Below are positions 45,401 through 53,969 of a DNA stretch of 64,000 nucleotides, piece by piece. The number at the start of each line of letters is the position of its first letter. Positions within the stretch are counted from its first letter, which is position 1. Source of the DNA: Candidatus Gastranaerophilales bacterium (GTDB taxonomy: Bacteria > Cyanobacteriota > Vampirovibrionia > Gastranaerophilales > Gastranaerophilaceae); NCBI GenBank assembly GCA_944324905.1, contig CALUYB010000003.1, positions 1 to 64,000 of the forward strand. Direction: 5' to 3'. Made by a program: the position numbers and the translations under genes. The notes under the pieces are model-generated. The model searched no databases. It had not been told where the DNA came from and saw only the letters and a program-made list of their open reading frames with translations.

Positions 45401-46414
45401 TTATCTTTTAGAGCGTGACAGTAAAAAGTCAACTTTGTCCAGTTCGGCTTTTTTATTTCCAAGCATGATGTCTTCAGCATCTTCAAGAATTTTTGTAATC
45501 ATAAAGCCGTTTTCGCCGTCAGAGCGAGGTTTTTTACCTGTTTCAATACTTTTTATAAAGTGTTGACACTCTAGTTTAAGCGGTTCAATTTCAAGATAGT
45601 CAAAAATTTCTATACTTTGTTGAGCAGGTGTTTTGTTATCAAAAATTTGCAGTTTATTTTCAAGCAAAGTGTCATCTAGTATTGCGGTTGCCTTATCACC
45701 TCTAACAAGTAGTGTCACACGTTTTTGCGGATGTATCCAGCTGTCACTAACATGCGCTATTATTCCTCTTTCAAATTGTATTGTTAAATGTGTAATGTCA
45801 AAAATATTTTCATATTCCGCACAGCATCCTGTTGCATTTAGTACTTTTATAGGGTCTAAACCTAAGACGTGCGCTATCATTGAAACATCGTGTGGTGCTA
45901 AATCCCACATAACGCTTCTGTCGTTTTTAAAATAATTTATATTCAATCTGTCACTTTGCACATATTTAATATTGCCCAAAACCCCTTCTTGAATAAGCAT
46001 TTTAAGTCTGTTTACGGCAGGGTGATACAAAAGCAAGTGGCCAACCATTAATATTAAGCCTTTTTCATCTGCAAGCTCTTTTAATTTCTTTGCTTCATTT
46101 GCGACTGTTGAAATTGGTTTTTCTACATAAACATGCTTGCCTGCTTCAAGAGCTTTTTTGACTAAATTAAAATGTGTATGGCTTGGCGTTACAACGCAAA
46201 TAGCTTTAACTTCAGGGTTTAGCAGTACTTCTTCAAAGTTTTTGGTAGTATGTGTTCCATCGTACTGTGCCTCAACCATTTTAAGATTTTCATCATCTAT
46301 ATCACAAACTGTGTGCAGCGCTTTTAAATTGTAAAAATTTCTTACAATATTTCTGCCCCAAATTCCACATCCTACAACTGCTACAAATTTTTCCCCAAAT
46401 TCCTTGTTTTGCAT
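45401..46414 (-). CDS. Gfo/Idh/MocA-family sugar oxidoreductase
   Basis: NAD(P)-dependent oxidoreductase (337 aa). The Rossmann motif V-G-C-G-I-W-G-R is near residue 14 and the catalytic E-K-P motif (V-Y-V-E-K-P-I-S-T) near 95. W-D-L-A-P-H-D-V-S-M near 170 matches the substrate-binding helix of UDP-sugar/WlbA-type dehydrogenases. The relatives oxidise UDP-GlcNAc derivatives for surface glycans, which would fit wecG just upstream on the other strand. The substrate is not proven. Confidence 0.85.
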   Translation of the reverse strand: MQNKEFGEKFVAVVGCGIWGRNIVRNFYNLKALHTVCDIDDENLKMVEAQYDGTHTTKNFEEVLLNPEVKAICVVTPSHTHFNLVKKALEAGKHVYVEKPISTVANEAKKLKELADEKGLILMVGHLLLYHPAVNRLKMLIQEGVLGNIKYVQSDRLNINYFKNDRSVMWDLAPHDVSMIAHVLGLDPIKVLNATGCCAEYENIFDITHLTIQFERGIIAHVSDSWIHPQKRVTLLVRGDKATAILDDTLLENKLQIFDNKTPAQQSIEIFDYLEIEPLKLECQHFIKSIETGKKPRSDGENGFMITKILEDAEDIMLGNKKAELDKVDFLLSRSKR

Positions 46415-46497
46415 TTACTCCACCTGTTTATTTCTTTTCAAAAATATTCTATTTAAAATACTTTAATTATTCAAGTTAAAAATATATAAATATTTTG

Positions 46498-46506
46498 TGT
46501 TATCAT
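46498..46506 (+). promoter_or_regulatory. Extended -10 giving a leaderless wecG mRNA
   Basis: TG-T before TATCAT (46498-46506) forms an extended -10, and the expected start of transcription falls on the A of the ATG at 46513. There is no SD sequence and no clear -35. Confidence 0.4.
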
Positions 46507-46512
46507 TTTTTT

Positions 46513-47238
46513 ATGAAAAAGAGAGTTTCTATACAAGGGTTTCCTGTTGATATTATTAGCTATATGTCAGCTTTAGATTTTGTAGTCAGCGCAATTGATA
46601 ATGGTGAAAATTTGCAAATCGTTACTATAAATCCTGAAATGATTCAATGCGCAAAGAAAAATAAGGATTTTGCTAATGTAATAAAGCATGCTGAGCTTGT
46701 TGTAGCAGATGGCGTGGGCATAAAAATTGCTCTAAAGCTCAAGGGAGTTAATCAAGAAAGAATTGGCGGAGTTGATTTTTCTCGCTCGCTTATTGAAATG
46801 TGTGCAACTGCTAATTTGCGACTTGGACTTTTGGGCGCGAAGGAAGAAGTTATTCAAACACTTGTTTCAAAACTAAAAAAAGAGCATGAAAATATTAATA
46901 TCGTATTTGCGCACAACGGATATTTTTCTGATGAAAACGCTTTATTGGCTGATATTAAAGCTGCTCAGCCACAAGTTTTGTTGTGCGCCCTAGGTTCGCC
47001 AAAGCAAGAATTTATTATTTACAGATTAAAAGAAATGTTACAAGGGTGTGTAATGATTGGCGTAGGCGGAAGTTTTGACGTTTTCACTGGATATGTCAAA
47101 AGGGCGCCTTTAATATGGCAAAGGCTTGGTCTTGAGTGGCTTTACAGGGTTATAAAGCAGCCTGAAAGATTTAAACGTATATTTCCAACTTTGCCAATAT
47201 TCCTCTTTGAGAGTATAATAGATAGTGTAAAAAAGTAA
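46513..47238 (+). CDS. WecG/TagA/CpsF-family glycosyltransferase
   Basis: Glycosyltransferase that adds ManNAc(A) or a related sugar to a lipid-linked GlcNAc acceptor (241 aa from the ATG at 46513). T-I-N-P-E-M near residue 40 and A-D-G-V-G-I near 66 are the active-site motifs. R-I-x-G-V-D-F near 82, G-x-P-K-Q-E near 165, and G-V-G-G-S-F-D-x-F-x-G near 185 are diagnostic. It probably takes part in cell-surface polysaccharide or teichoic-like glycan synthesis. Confidence 0.88.
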   Translation: MKKRVSIQGFPVDIISYMSALDFVVSAIDNGENLQIVTINPEMIQCAKKNKDFANVIKHAELVVADGVGIKIALKLKGVNQERIGGVDFSRSLIEMCATANLRLGLLGAKEEVIQTLVSKLKKEHENINIVFAHNGYFSDENALLADIKAAQPQVLLCALGSPKQEFIIYRLKEMLQGCVMIGVGGSFDVFTGYVKRAPLIWQRLGLEWLYRVIKQPERFKRIFPTLPIFLFESIIDSVKK

Positions 47239-47267
47239 TTCGACAGTTTTTTGAGGTCTTAAAGCAA

Positions 47268-48074
47268 TTGGAAAAATTTAACAGTAATGTCAGATGTAAC
47301 ATTTTAAAAATGATACATGCCGCAAAGTCAGGACACCCCGGGGGTTCACTTTCCTGTGTTGAGATTTTAAGCGTACTGTACAATAAAATTATGTTCGTCC
47401 CGAAAGAATGGAAAAAATCTCCTGAATTTGCTAAGCGCGACAGATTTATATTGTCAAAAGGGCATGCAAGTGCTGCACTTTATAGTGTGCTTGCCCAAAA
47501 AGGTTTTTTTCCAATTGATGAGCTTTTAACTTTTAGAAAACTCGGTACAAGATTACAAGGGCATCCTTCAACTCGTACTGAGCTAGAGGGTATTGAGGTT
47601 TCAACAGGTTCATTGGGTCAAGGGCTTTCAATGGCAACAGGTGTTGCGCTTGCTCTTAAATTAAACAATAATCCAGCCAGTGTGTTTGTGCTATTAGGCG
47701 ATGGCGAAATGCAGGAAGGAAGCGTTTGGGAAGCACTAATGAGTGCTGCTCATAAAAAGCTGGACAATTTAATTATTGTGATTGATAAAAATAAATTGCA
47801 AATTGATGGCAATACTGATGATGTTAAATCATTAGAACCGCTTGATAAAAAGCTTGAGGCATTTGGTTGGGAAGTTAAAGAAGTTGACGGTCACAATGAA
47901 ATTGATCTTGAAAACGCTTTTATTGAGGCTAAAAAATCAACTAAACCTTTTGCTGTTATTGCAAATACAATTAAAGGCAAGGGTGTTTCTTTTATGGAAA
48001 ATAATGCAGGCTGGCATGGTAAAGCGCCAAATGATGATGAATTAAAACTTGCACTGGAGGAATTAAATGCTTAA
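47268..48074 (+). CDS. Transketolase, N-terminal subunit
   Basis: TPP-binding half of a split transketolase (268 aa). S-G-H-P-G-G-S near residue 25, S-K-G-H-A-S-A near 64, and the TPP/Mg motif G-D-G-E-M-Q-E-G near 145 are clear. The start appears to be TTG, with no obvious ATG that keeps the first helix. It transfers C2 units between sugar phosphates in the pentose phosphate pathway. The stop overlaps the C-terminal subunit by 8 bp. Confidence 0.92.
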   Translation: MEKFNSNVRCNILKMIHAAKSGHPGGSLSCVEILSVLYNKIMFVPKEWKKSPEFAKRDRFILSKGHASAALYSVLAQKGFFPIDELLTFRKLGTRLQGHPSTRTELEGIEVSTGSLGQGLSMATGVALALKLNNNPASVFVLLGDGEMQEGSVWEALMSAAHKKLDNLIIVIDKNKLQIDGNTDDVKSLEPLDKKLEAFGWEVKEVDGHNEIDLENAFIEAKKSTKPFAVIANTIKGKGVSFMENNAGWHGKAPNDDELKLALEELNA

Positions 48075-49023
48075 AAAAACTATTGAAATTAAATCCCCCA
48101 GAAACGCCTATGGTGAAGCACTGGTCGAATTGGGTGCGGTTAATAAAAATATAGTTGCGCTGGACGCTGATTTGTCATGCTCCACACAAACGTGTAAATT
48201 TCAAAAAGCCTATCCTGACAGATTTTTTAATTCAGGAATTGCCGAACAGGATATGATGTGTTGCGCAGCCGGGCTTGCGACAGAAGGAAAAATACCTTTC
48301 GTCAGCACTTTTGCAATGTTTGCTACGGCCAGATGTTTAGATCAAATCAGAAATTCTATTTGCTATCCAAGGCTAAATGTTAAAATCGTAGCAACTCATG
48401 GCGGTGTTACAGTTGGCGAAGACGGTGCATCACATCAGGCACTTGAAGACATTTCTTATATGCGCTCCATTCCTGATATGTGTGTTATTGTACCTGCAGA
48501 TTACAATGAAGTTAAGCAGGTTATTAAATACGCAAGTGAGATATATGGCCCTGTTTATATTCGCATTGCAAGGACAAATTTAAAAACAGTATTTGATGAA
48601 AATGAGTATGTTTTTAGTCCTGAGCATGCGGTTAAAATTTGCGAAGGTTCTGATGTTACAATAGTTACGAACGGTGAAACACTTTGCGAAGTTTTAAATT
48701 GCGCGCAAATGCTAAAGGACAAGGGTATAAGCGCTGAAGTGCTGCATACTCCTGTTGTGAAACCATTCTTAGCTGCCGGTGATGTAATAGAAAGCGCAAA
48801 GAAAACAGGTGTTGTTGTGACTGTTGAAAATCACAGTATAATAGGTGGTTTGGGAAGTGCTGTATGTGAAGCCTTAAGTCAGAATTTACCAACAAGAGTG
48901 CTTAGGATAGGAACGCCCGACTGTTTCGGTCAAAGTGGTGAACAACGCGCACTATTAGATTTTTACGGTCTAACCGATAAGAAATTATGTGAAACTATAA
49001 GCAGATATTTGGATATAAGATGA
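48067..49023 (+). CDS. Transketolase, C-terminal subunit
   Basis: Pyrimidine-binding and C-terminal domains of the split transketolase (318 aa). F-N-S-G-I-A-E-Q-D near residue 55 contains the catalytic Glu that activates TPP. T-H-G-G-V-T-V-G-E-D-G-A-S-H-Q is near 115. V-E-N-H-S-I-I-G-G-L-G-S-A-V near 255 is the C-terminal motif. It overlaps the N subunit by 8 bp and ftsE by 4 bp. Confidence 0.93.
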   Translation: MLKKTIEIKSPRNAYGEALVELGAVNKNIVALDADLSCSTQTCKFQKAYPDRFFNSGIAEQDMMCCAAGLATEGKIPFVSTFAMFATARCLDQIRNSICYPRLNVKIVATHGGVTVGEDGASHQALEDISYMRSIPDMCVIVPADYNEVKQVIKYASEIYGPVYIRIARTNLKTVFDENEYVFSPEHAVKICEGSDVTIVTNGETLCEVLNCAQMLKDKGISAEVLHTPVVKPFLAAGDVIESAKKTGVVVTVENHSIIGGLGSAVCEALSQNLPTRVLRIGTPDCFGQSGEQRALLDFYGLTDKKLCETISRYLDIR

Positions 49024-49694
49024 TTGTCGTAAGAGATTTAATAAAACAATATAGAAATAAGTTTGCCCTATATAATGTTAACTTGCACATTAAACCGGGT
49101 GAATTTGTCTTTCTTGTGGGTTCATCTGGTGCAGGTAAATCAACACTTATGAAAATGCTATACCTTGAAGAACGTCCTACAAGAGGTAGTGTTTTAGTTG
49201 GTGGTATAAATATAAATAACCTTGCACCTAATAAGATACCAAACCTGAGAAGATGTATGGGGATTGTTTTTCAGGATTATAAGTTGTTGCAAAATCACAC
49301 TGTATATGACAACATTGCTTATGTTATAAGAACAATGGGTGTGTCATCAAAAGAAATAGAAGCTCGTGTATATGGTGCGCTTAAAGTAGTTGGGTTAGAG
49401 GATAAATACAAATCAAAGCCTTGCGAACTTTCAGGTGGCGAACAACAAAGGGTAAGTATTGCACGTGCTATTGTAAACGGGCCTCCGCTTTTAATTGCGG
49501 ATGAGCCTACGGGCAATCTTGACCCTAAAAACTCCATGGAAGTTATGCAAATATTGGAACAGGTTAATCAAAGAGGTATTACAATACTTGTTTCAACACA
49601 TGATCACGCTATTGTAAATTATTTTAGAAAAAGAGTTATTACCCTTGAAAAAGGGCAAATTGTAAGAGATGTTCAGGCAGGTACGTATGAGTAA
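49020..49694 (+). CDS. ftsE: Cell-division ABC ATPase FtsE
   Basis: ATPase that drives FtsX at the septum to activate peptidoglycan hydrolases (224 aa, normal length). Walker A is G34-S-S-G-A-G-K-S-T42, the signature L-S-G-G-E-Q-Q-R-V-S near 140, and Walker B L-L-I-A-D-E-P-T-G-N-L-D near 160. The Y-R-N-K-F-A-L-Y-N-V opening is FtsE-like. It overlaps the transketolase gene upstream and ftsX downstream. Confidence 0.95.
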   Translation: MIVVRDLIKQYRNKFALYNVNLHIKPGEFVFLVGSSGAGKSTLMKMLYLEERPTRGSVLVGGININNLAPNKIPNLRRCMGIVFQDYKLLQNHTVYDNIAYVIRTMGVSSKEIEARVYGALKVVGLEDKYKSKPCELSGGEQQRVSIARAIVNGPPLLIADEPTGNLDPKNSMEVMQILEQVNQRGITILVSTHDHAIVNYFRKRVITLEKGQIVRDVQAGTYE

Positions 49695-50601
49695 CGGAGC
49701 ACGTCGAAACAGGTTAAAACAAAAAGTAAAGTCCCACTTGCCAAAAGATTGGCTGACTGAGATTAGAATTACATATAGAATTATTATTGAGACAATAAAG
49801 GGTGTAGCTCAAGCAGGGCTTATTAATATTGCAATTATTACAACCATGGCAGCAATTCTTACAATTTTCGGTGCTATTTTTAGAACTACACTAAGTGTTT
49901 CTAGTATGGTTAGCGCTATGGGTTCTGTGTTAGAGATTTCAGCTTATTTAAAGCCTGATGCAGATATTAATCAAACTGTAAAACAAATAAAAGAACTAAG
50001 CCATGTACAGGGTGTAAAATATATTTCTCGCGAGACCTCATGGGCAGAATTGAAGAGAGAAATTGAGATGCCAGATGTGCAAAATCCTCTGCCCGATACG
50101 TTACATATTAAGGTGGATGATCCAAAAAATATTGAACAGGTCATGCATGAATTAAAGCCAATATCAGGGGTGGCGGACTTGAGTTATGCAAAAGATCTTG
50201 TTACAAAATTTCAAATGATTAATAAAATTAGTCATACAATTACACTTGTTGTAGTAATTATTGCGTGCATTTTGACAATTACCATTATAAATAATACAAT
50301 TGAATTGGTCATTCAATCGCGGAAAGAGGAAATTGAAATAATGCGCTTAATGGGAGTGTCAAATTGGTATATTAAGTCTCCGCTTGTCTTGCAAGGGGCT
50401 ATATATGGTTTCTTAGGCGCGCTGGTAGCCATTATTCCAATTAACATTGTCCAAGGTTATTTGCAAATAATGCATGAACATTTTATGATGCCTGCTTATT
50501 CTTATTCACAAGGGCTGGTTGTGTTTTCAGTACTTTTAATAGGGGTAGCATTCTCGGCAGGCGGTAGTTTTATGAGTATAAAGAAACATCTTCAGGTATA
50601 A
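49687..50601 (+). CDS. ftsX: Cell-division permease FtsX
   Basis: Four-helix membrane partner of FtsE (304 aa from the ATG at 49687, which overlaps the ftsE stop by 8 bp; an upstream in-frame start would extend into ftsE). A basic N-terminus precedes the first helix (about 40-65). The periplasmic loop carries the S-A-Y-L-K-P-D and Y-I-S-R-E-T-S-W motifs. Three C-terminal helices surround E-E-I-E-I-M-R-L-M-G, the FtsX hallmark near 220. The periplasmic loop probably binds an EnvC/PcsB-type hydrolase activator. Confidence 0.94.
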   Translation: MSNGARRNRLKQKVKSHLPKDWLTEIRITYRIIIETIKGVAQAGLINIAIITTMAAILTIFGAIFRTTLSVSSMVSAMGSVLEISAYLKPDADINQTVKQIKELSHVQGVKYISRETSWAELKREIEMPDVQNPLPDTLHIKVDDPKNIEQVMHELKPISGVADLSYAKDLVTKFQMINKISHTITLVVVIIACILTITIINNTIELVIQSRKEEIEIMRLMGVSNWYIKSPLVLQGAIYGFLGALVAIIPINIVQGYLQIMHEHFMMPAYSYSQGLVVFSVLLIGVAFSAGGSFMSIKKHLQV

Positions 50602-50610
50602 CAATTTAAA

Positions 50611-51432
50611 ATGGATAATAACAGAATTAACCCACAACAGTATGTAGAGGAATTTAAAGACATCCCACCGATGCCAAACGTTATGGTGCGTGCGCTTGAG
50701 GTCATAAAAAATCCTCAAACAGGAATTCGCGAGCTAGCTAACATAATGTCTGTCGATCAGGCTATTTCAACAAAGACTTTAAGCCTTGTTAACTCTGCTT
50801 ATTATGGTTTTCATCAACAAATTACATCAATAAATAAAGCACTTGTAATTTTGGGTATGATGAAGGCAAAAAATATTATCATGAGCCTTGCGCTAAAGCA
50901 GATGATGACTGCGCAGGGTTCAAGAGAATTGTGGGAGCATTCCACAAAATGTGCAATAGCTTCTGAAATGCTTGCAGAAGAATTTAAGGTCATAAACCCT
51001 GATGACGCTTTTGTTATTGGTTTTTTACATGACATAGGAAAAATTTTGTTAAACGCAAAAAACCCAATTAAATACTCTAAAGTTCGCTATATTGCCCAGC
51101 AAAATCAAGCTGATTTAGTAGAAGTTGAGGATTCATTTTTTGGCACAAACCACTGTGTTTTAGGTGCGCTTGTGTCTAAAAAATGGCAATTACCTGTAAT
51201 TTTGACCAATTGTATCAGATATCATCATAATCCTGTACAATCTTCCCTGCCTGTTGCCTGTGGTATAGTTTACATTGCCGATAGATTAGTTCAAAATAAG
51301 ATTCCAAATCCGATTTTAGACCCAAAAATTATGGATAGATTAGATATTCAAATTAGCGACCCTCTTGCTTTGCGTGAGAGTATCTTGGCTAAGGCTTCAA
51401 TCTTCTTAAAGGAAATGCAAAGTCCTGCTTAA
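50611..51432 (+). CDS. HDOD-domain signalling protein
   Basis: HDOD protein (273 aa) with a single domain covering about residues 12-215. [10 protein letters not shown] and [14 protein letters not shown] are the typical opening, and [12 protein letters not shown] near 140 keeps the HD pair. HDOD proteins act in stress, cyclic-di-GMP or motility signalling, often without catalysis. No partner domain is fused. It lies 9 bp after ftsX and may belong to that operon. The tail overlaps ruvB by 4 bp. Confidence 0.88.
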   Translation: MDNNRINPQQYVEEFKDIPPMPNVMVRALEVIKNPQTGIRELANIMSVDQAISTKTLSLVNSAYYGFHQQITSINKALVILGMMKAKNIIMSLALKQMMTAQGSRELWEHSTKCAIASEMLAEEFKVINPDDAFVIGFLHDIGKILLNAKNPIKYSKVRYIAQQNQADLVEVEDSFFGTNHCVLGALVSKKWQLPVILTNCIRYHHNPVQSSLPVACGIVYIADRLVQNKIPNPILDPKIMDRLDIQISDPLALRESILAKASIFLKEMQSPA

Positions 51433-52520
51433 TCAAAAAGTCCTATTTGCCCGTTTGAATCTGTATATTTAAACCCCAAGTGTTTATAGGCAAGTTTTGT
51501 TGCTCTGCGTCCTCTGTTTGTTCGAGCAAGCAAGCCTTTCTGGAGTAAAAAAGGCTCATAAACATCTTCAATTGTTCTGATGTCTTCACCAAGGGCAACT
51601 GATAATGTTTCTATGCCTACAGGGCCGCCGTCGTAATTTTTGATTATCAGCTCTAAAAGCGCTCTGTCTGTGTTATCCAGACCTAAATTATCGATACATA
51701 GCGAATCGAGTGCTTCTTTGGCTATTTTTTGTGTAATTTTGCCGTCATATTTTACAAGAGCATAGTCTGCCGTTCTTTTTATTAACCTGTTTGCAATTCT
51801 GGGTGTTGCTCTTGAGCGAGAAGCTATTTCTTTTGCACCATCGTCATCAATTTTTATATTTAAAATTTTTGCGCTGCGTTTTATAACCTGAGCCAATTCT
51901 TCTATTGTATAAAATTCCAACCTGTGAATAATTCCAAATCTGTCTCGCAGTGGACCTGAAAGCGCTCCTGCTTTTGTTGTTGCACCAATGAGTGTAAATT
52001 TAGGTACAGGCACACGCATAGTTTTTACACTTTGACTTTTTCCTGTTGTAAGGTCAATAAAAAAATCTTCCATAGCAGGATACAAAATTTCTTCGGCAAC
52101 TTTATTTAACCTGTGAATTTCATCAATAAAAAGTATTTCGCCACCCTTTAGCGACATTAAAATACCTATAATATCACGTGGCCGCTCAAGTGCCGGTGCT
52201 GATGTGATTTTTATATTTACGCCGATTTCATTTGCAATAACTCCGGCAAGAGTTGTTTTACCAAGCCCCGGAGGTCCGTAAAATAAAAGATGATCCAGCG
52301 GAATGTTTCTCTTTTTGCTTGCTTCAATTGTTATTTTTAGTGTTTCTTTGAGCGCACTTTGCCCGATATATTCATCAAACGTTTTTGGGCGTATATTTTT
52401 TTCGTAGGTTTTGTCAAATTCAACTTCTTTTGCTTCTAAATCTTGAGATTTGCACTTAGGCGCACCGTTTGATGCGCCTTTGTGATTATTATTTTTATTA
52501 TTATCGTCTGATATTATCAT
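51429..52520 (-). CDS. ruvB: Holliday junction helicase RuvB
   Basis: Hexameric AAA+ motor for branch migration (363 aa). Walker A is G82-P-P-G-L-G-K-T-T90, Walker [11 protein letters not shown] near 131. P-A-M-E-D-F-x-I-D, the sensor-1 L-I-G-A-T-T-K-A-G and the G-P-L-R-D-R-F-G arginine-finger block are intact. The winged-helix C-terminus has G-P-V-G-I-E-T-L. An N-terminal 30-residue Asn/Lys-rich extension is unusual. It lies one base downstream of the NhaD-type gene on the same strand. Confidence 0.96.
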   Translation of the reverse strand: MIISDDNNKNNNHKGASNGAPKCKSQDLEAKEVEFDKTYEKNIRPKTFDEYIGQSALKETLKITIEASKKRNIPLDHLLFYGPPGLGKTTLAGVIANEIGVNIKITSAPALERPRDIIGILMSLKGGEILFIDEIHRLNKVAEEILYPAMEDFFIDLTTGKSQSVKTMRVPVPKFTLIGATTKAGALSGPLRDRFGIIHRLEFYTIEELAQVIKRSAKILNIKIDDDGAKEIASRSRATPRIANRLIKRTADYALVKYDGKITQKIAKEALDSLCIDNLGLDNTDRALLELIIKNYDGGPVGIETLSVALGEDIRTIEDVYEPFLLQKGLLARTNRGRRATKLAYKHLGFKYTDSNGQIGLFD

Positions 52521-53840
52521 CTATCTTAAAAATCTCAGGTAAATATAAGCTGTACTCATTAATAGTGCCACTATGGTTGTTAGCGCACCATATTTCAGGT
52601 AGTACATAAATGAGATCGGATGACCATGCTTTGCTGAGTTTTCACTAACAATAACGTTTGCTGCAGCACCAATTATTGTTAAGTTTCCACCCAAGCAAGC
52701 ACCCAATGATAAGCACCACCATAACGGATGAGCATAATGCGCACCCATGGTTTGAGAAATAGTTGCAAGCATTGGTGCCATTGTTGCAGTGTATGGAATA
52801 TTATCAATAATACCTGATAATATTCCCGATGCCCAAAGTATAATCATAGCTGTTGCACTTTGAGAACCGTTTGTTACTTCAAGTAACCAATTTGCCATAA
52901 GTTTTATACCACCTGATGCTTCAAGTCCACCGATTATTATGAATAAACCGATGAAGAAGAAAATTGTATTCCATTCAACTTCTACAAGGATTTTTGCAGG
53001 TTTTTCAAATATCAAAAGAATACTTGCGCCAATCATTGCAATTAAAAATGTCGGAATGTGTGTAATGTCATGTGCCATAAAGCCAAGAATTACAAGTAAC
53101 AATACAACACCGGATCTCCAAGCAAGAAGCTTGTCTGTAATTGTGTTTGAATTGTCAATATCTGCAACAGAAGCCATTTTCTCTGGTGTGCTTTTTAATT
53201 GTTTTCTGAACATAAATATTAACAAGCCTGTGCAAACAAGGAAAATGTAAGCAACAATATCTGTTAATTCTTTTATAAAGTCCATAAAGCTAAGGCCTGC
53301 AGCCGAACCTATAATAATGTTTGGCGGGTCGCCGATAAGTGTTGCAGTGCCACCAATGTTAGAGCAAATAATTTCTGTAATTAAAAACGGTACAGGATTT
53401 AAGTCCAGTTTTTTACAAGCTGCAAATGTAATTGGCATAACTAAAATTACAGTTGTTACATTATCCAAAAATGCGCTTGCTATTGCTGTAAATGTTGCTA
53501 ATGAAAATAAAACAAGTTTTGGTTTACCTTTTGTATGTTTTAAAATTTCATTTGCCATCCAAGTAAACATGCCAGACTTTGCGGCAATGTGAACAATAAT
53601 CATCATTGAAACTAAAAGGAATATTACGTTAAAATCAATAAAATTTGTAAAATATTCCCCCAATGCTTGAGGGTTTTTTTCGGTTTGTAAAAGTCCTAAA
53701 AATAAAGTAAGACATGCGCCTAAAAGTGCAATTGTTACTTTAGATATTTTTTCCCATGCTATAAAAATATAAGCTACAATTAAAATTGAAGCTGATATTA
53801 TTACGGCATTTTGACCTGTTAGAGCATGTAAATGTTCCAA
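52521..53840 (-). CDS. NhaD/ArsB-type Na+/H+ antiporter family protein
   Basis: Ion-transporter-superfamily membrane protein with about 11-12 helices (439 aa). It opens with A-W-E-K-I-S-K-V-T-I-A-L-L-G, and D-N-V-T-T-V-I-L-V near 125, G-G-T-A-T-L-I-G-D-P-P-N near 168 and D-N-I-P-Y-T-A-T near 345 are the conserved unwound-helix motifs. This set matches NhaD Na+/H+ antiporters and the ArsB/P-protein relatives. Arsenite transport is less likely because no ars gene is nearby. It is divergent from secA. Confidence 0.85.
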   Translation of the reverse strand: MEHLHALTGQNAVIISASILIVAYIFIAWEKISKVTIALLGACLTLFLGLLQTEKNPQALGEYFTNFIDFNVIFLLVSMMIIVHIAAKSGMFTWMANEILKHTKGKPKLVLFSLATFTAIASAFLDNVTTVILVMPITFAACKKLDLNPVPFLITEIICSNIGGTATLIGDPPNIIIGSAAGLSFMDFIKELTDIVAYIFLVCTGLLIFMFRKQLKSTPEKMASVADIDNSNTITDKLLAWRSGVVLLLVILGFMAHDITHIPTFLIAMIGASILLIFEKPAKILVEVEWNTIFFFIGLFIIIGGLEASGGIKLMANWLLEVTNGSQSATAMIILWASGILSGIIDNIPYTATMAPMLATISQTMGAHYAHPLWWCLSLGACLGGNLTIIGAAANVIVSENSAKHGHPISFMYYLKYGALTTIVALLMSTAYIYLRFLR

Positions 53841-53929
53841 GATATTCTCCTCTCCAAAATAATAACTAAGCTTATTCTATCGAATAAAAATAATTAGTCA
53901 AAGGCACAATAAATTTTTTTATGTTTTTG

Positions 53930-53938
53930 TGATAGTAT
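53930..53938 (+). promoter_or_regulatory. Extended -10 of secA
   Basis: TGA before TAGTAT at 53930-53938 sits about 32 bp before the secA ATG at 53970, with an AGGAGAG SD in between. Confidence 0.5.
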
Positions 53939-53969
53939 TTATTTAAAGGGAGAAATTCAGGAGAGTTTA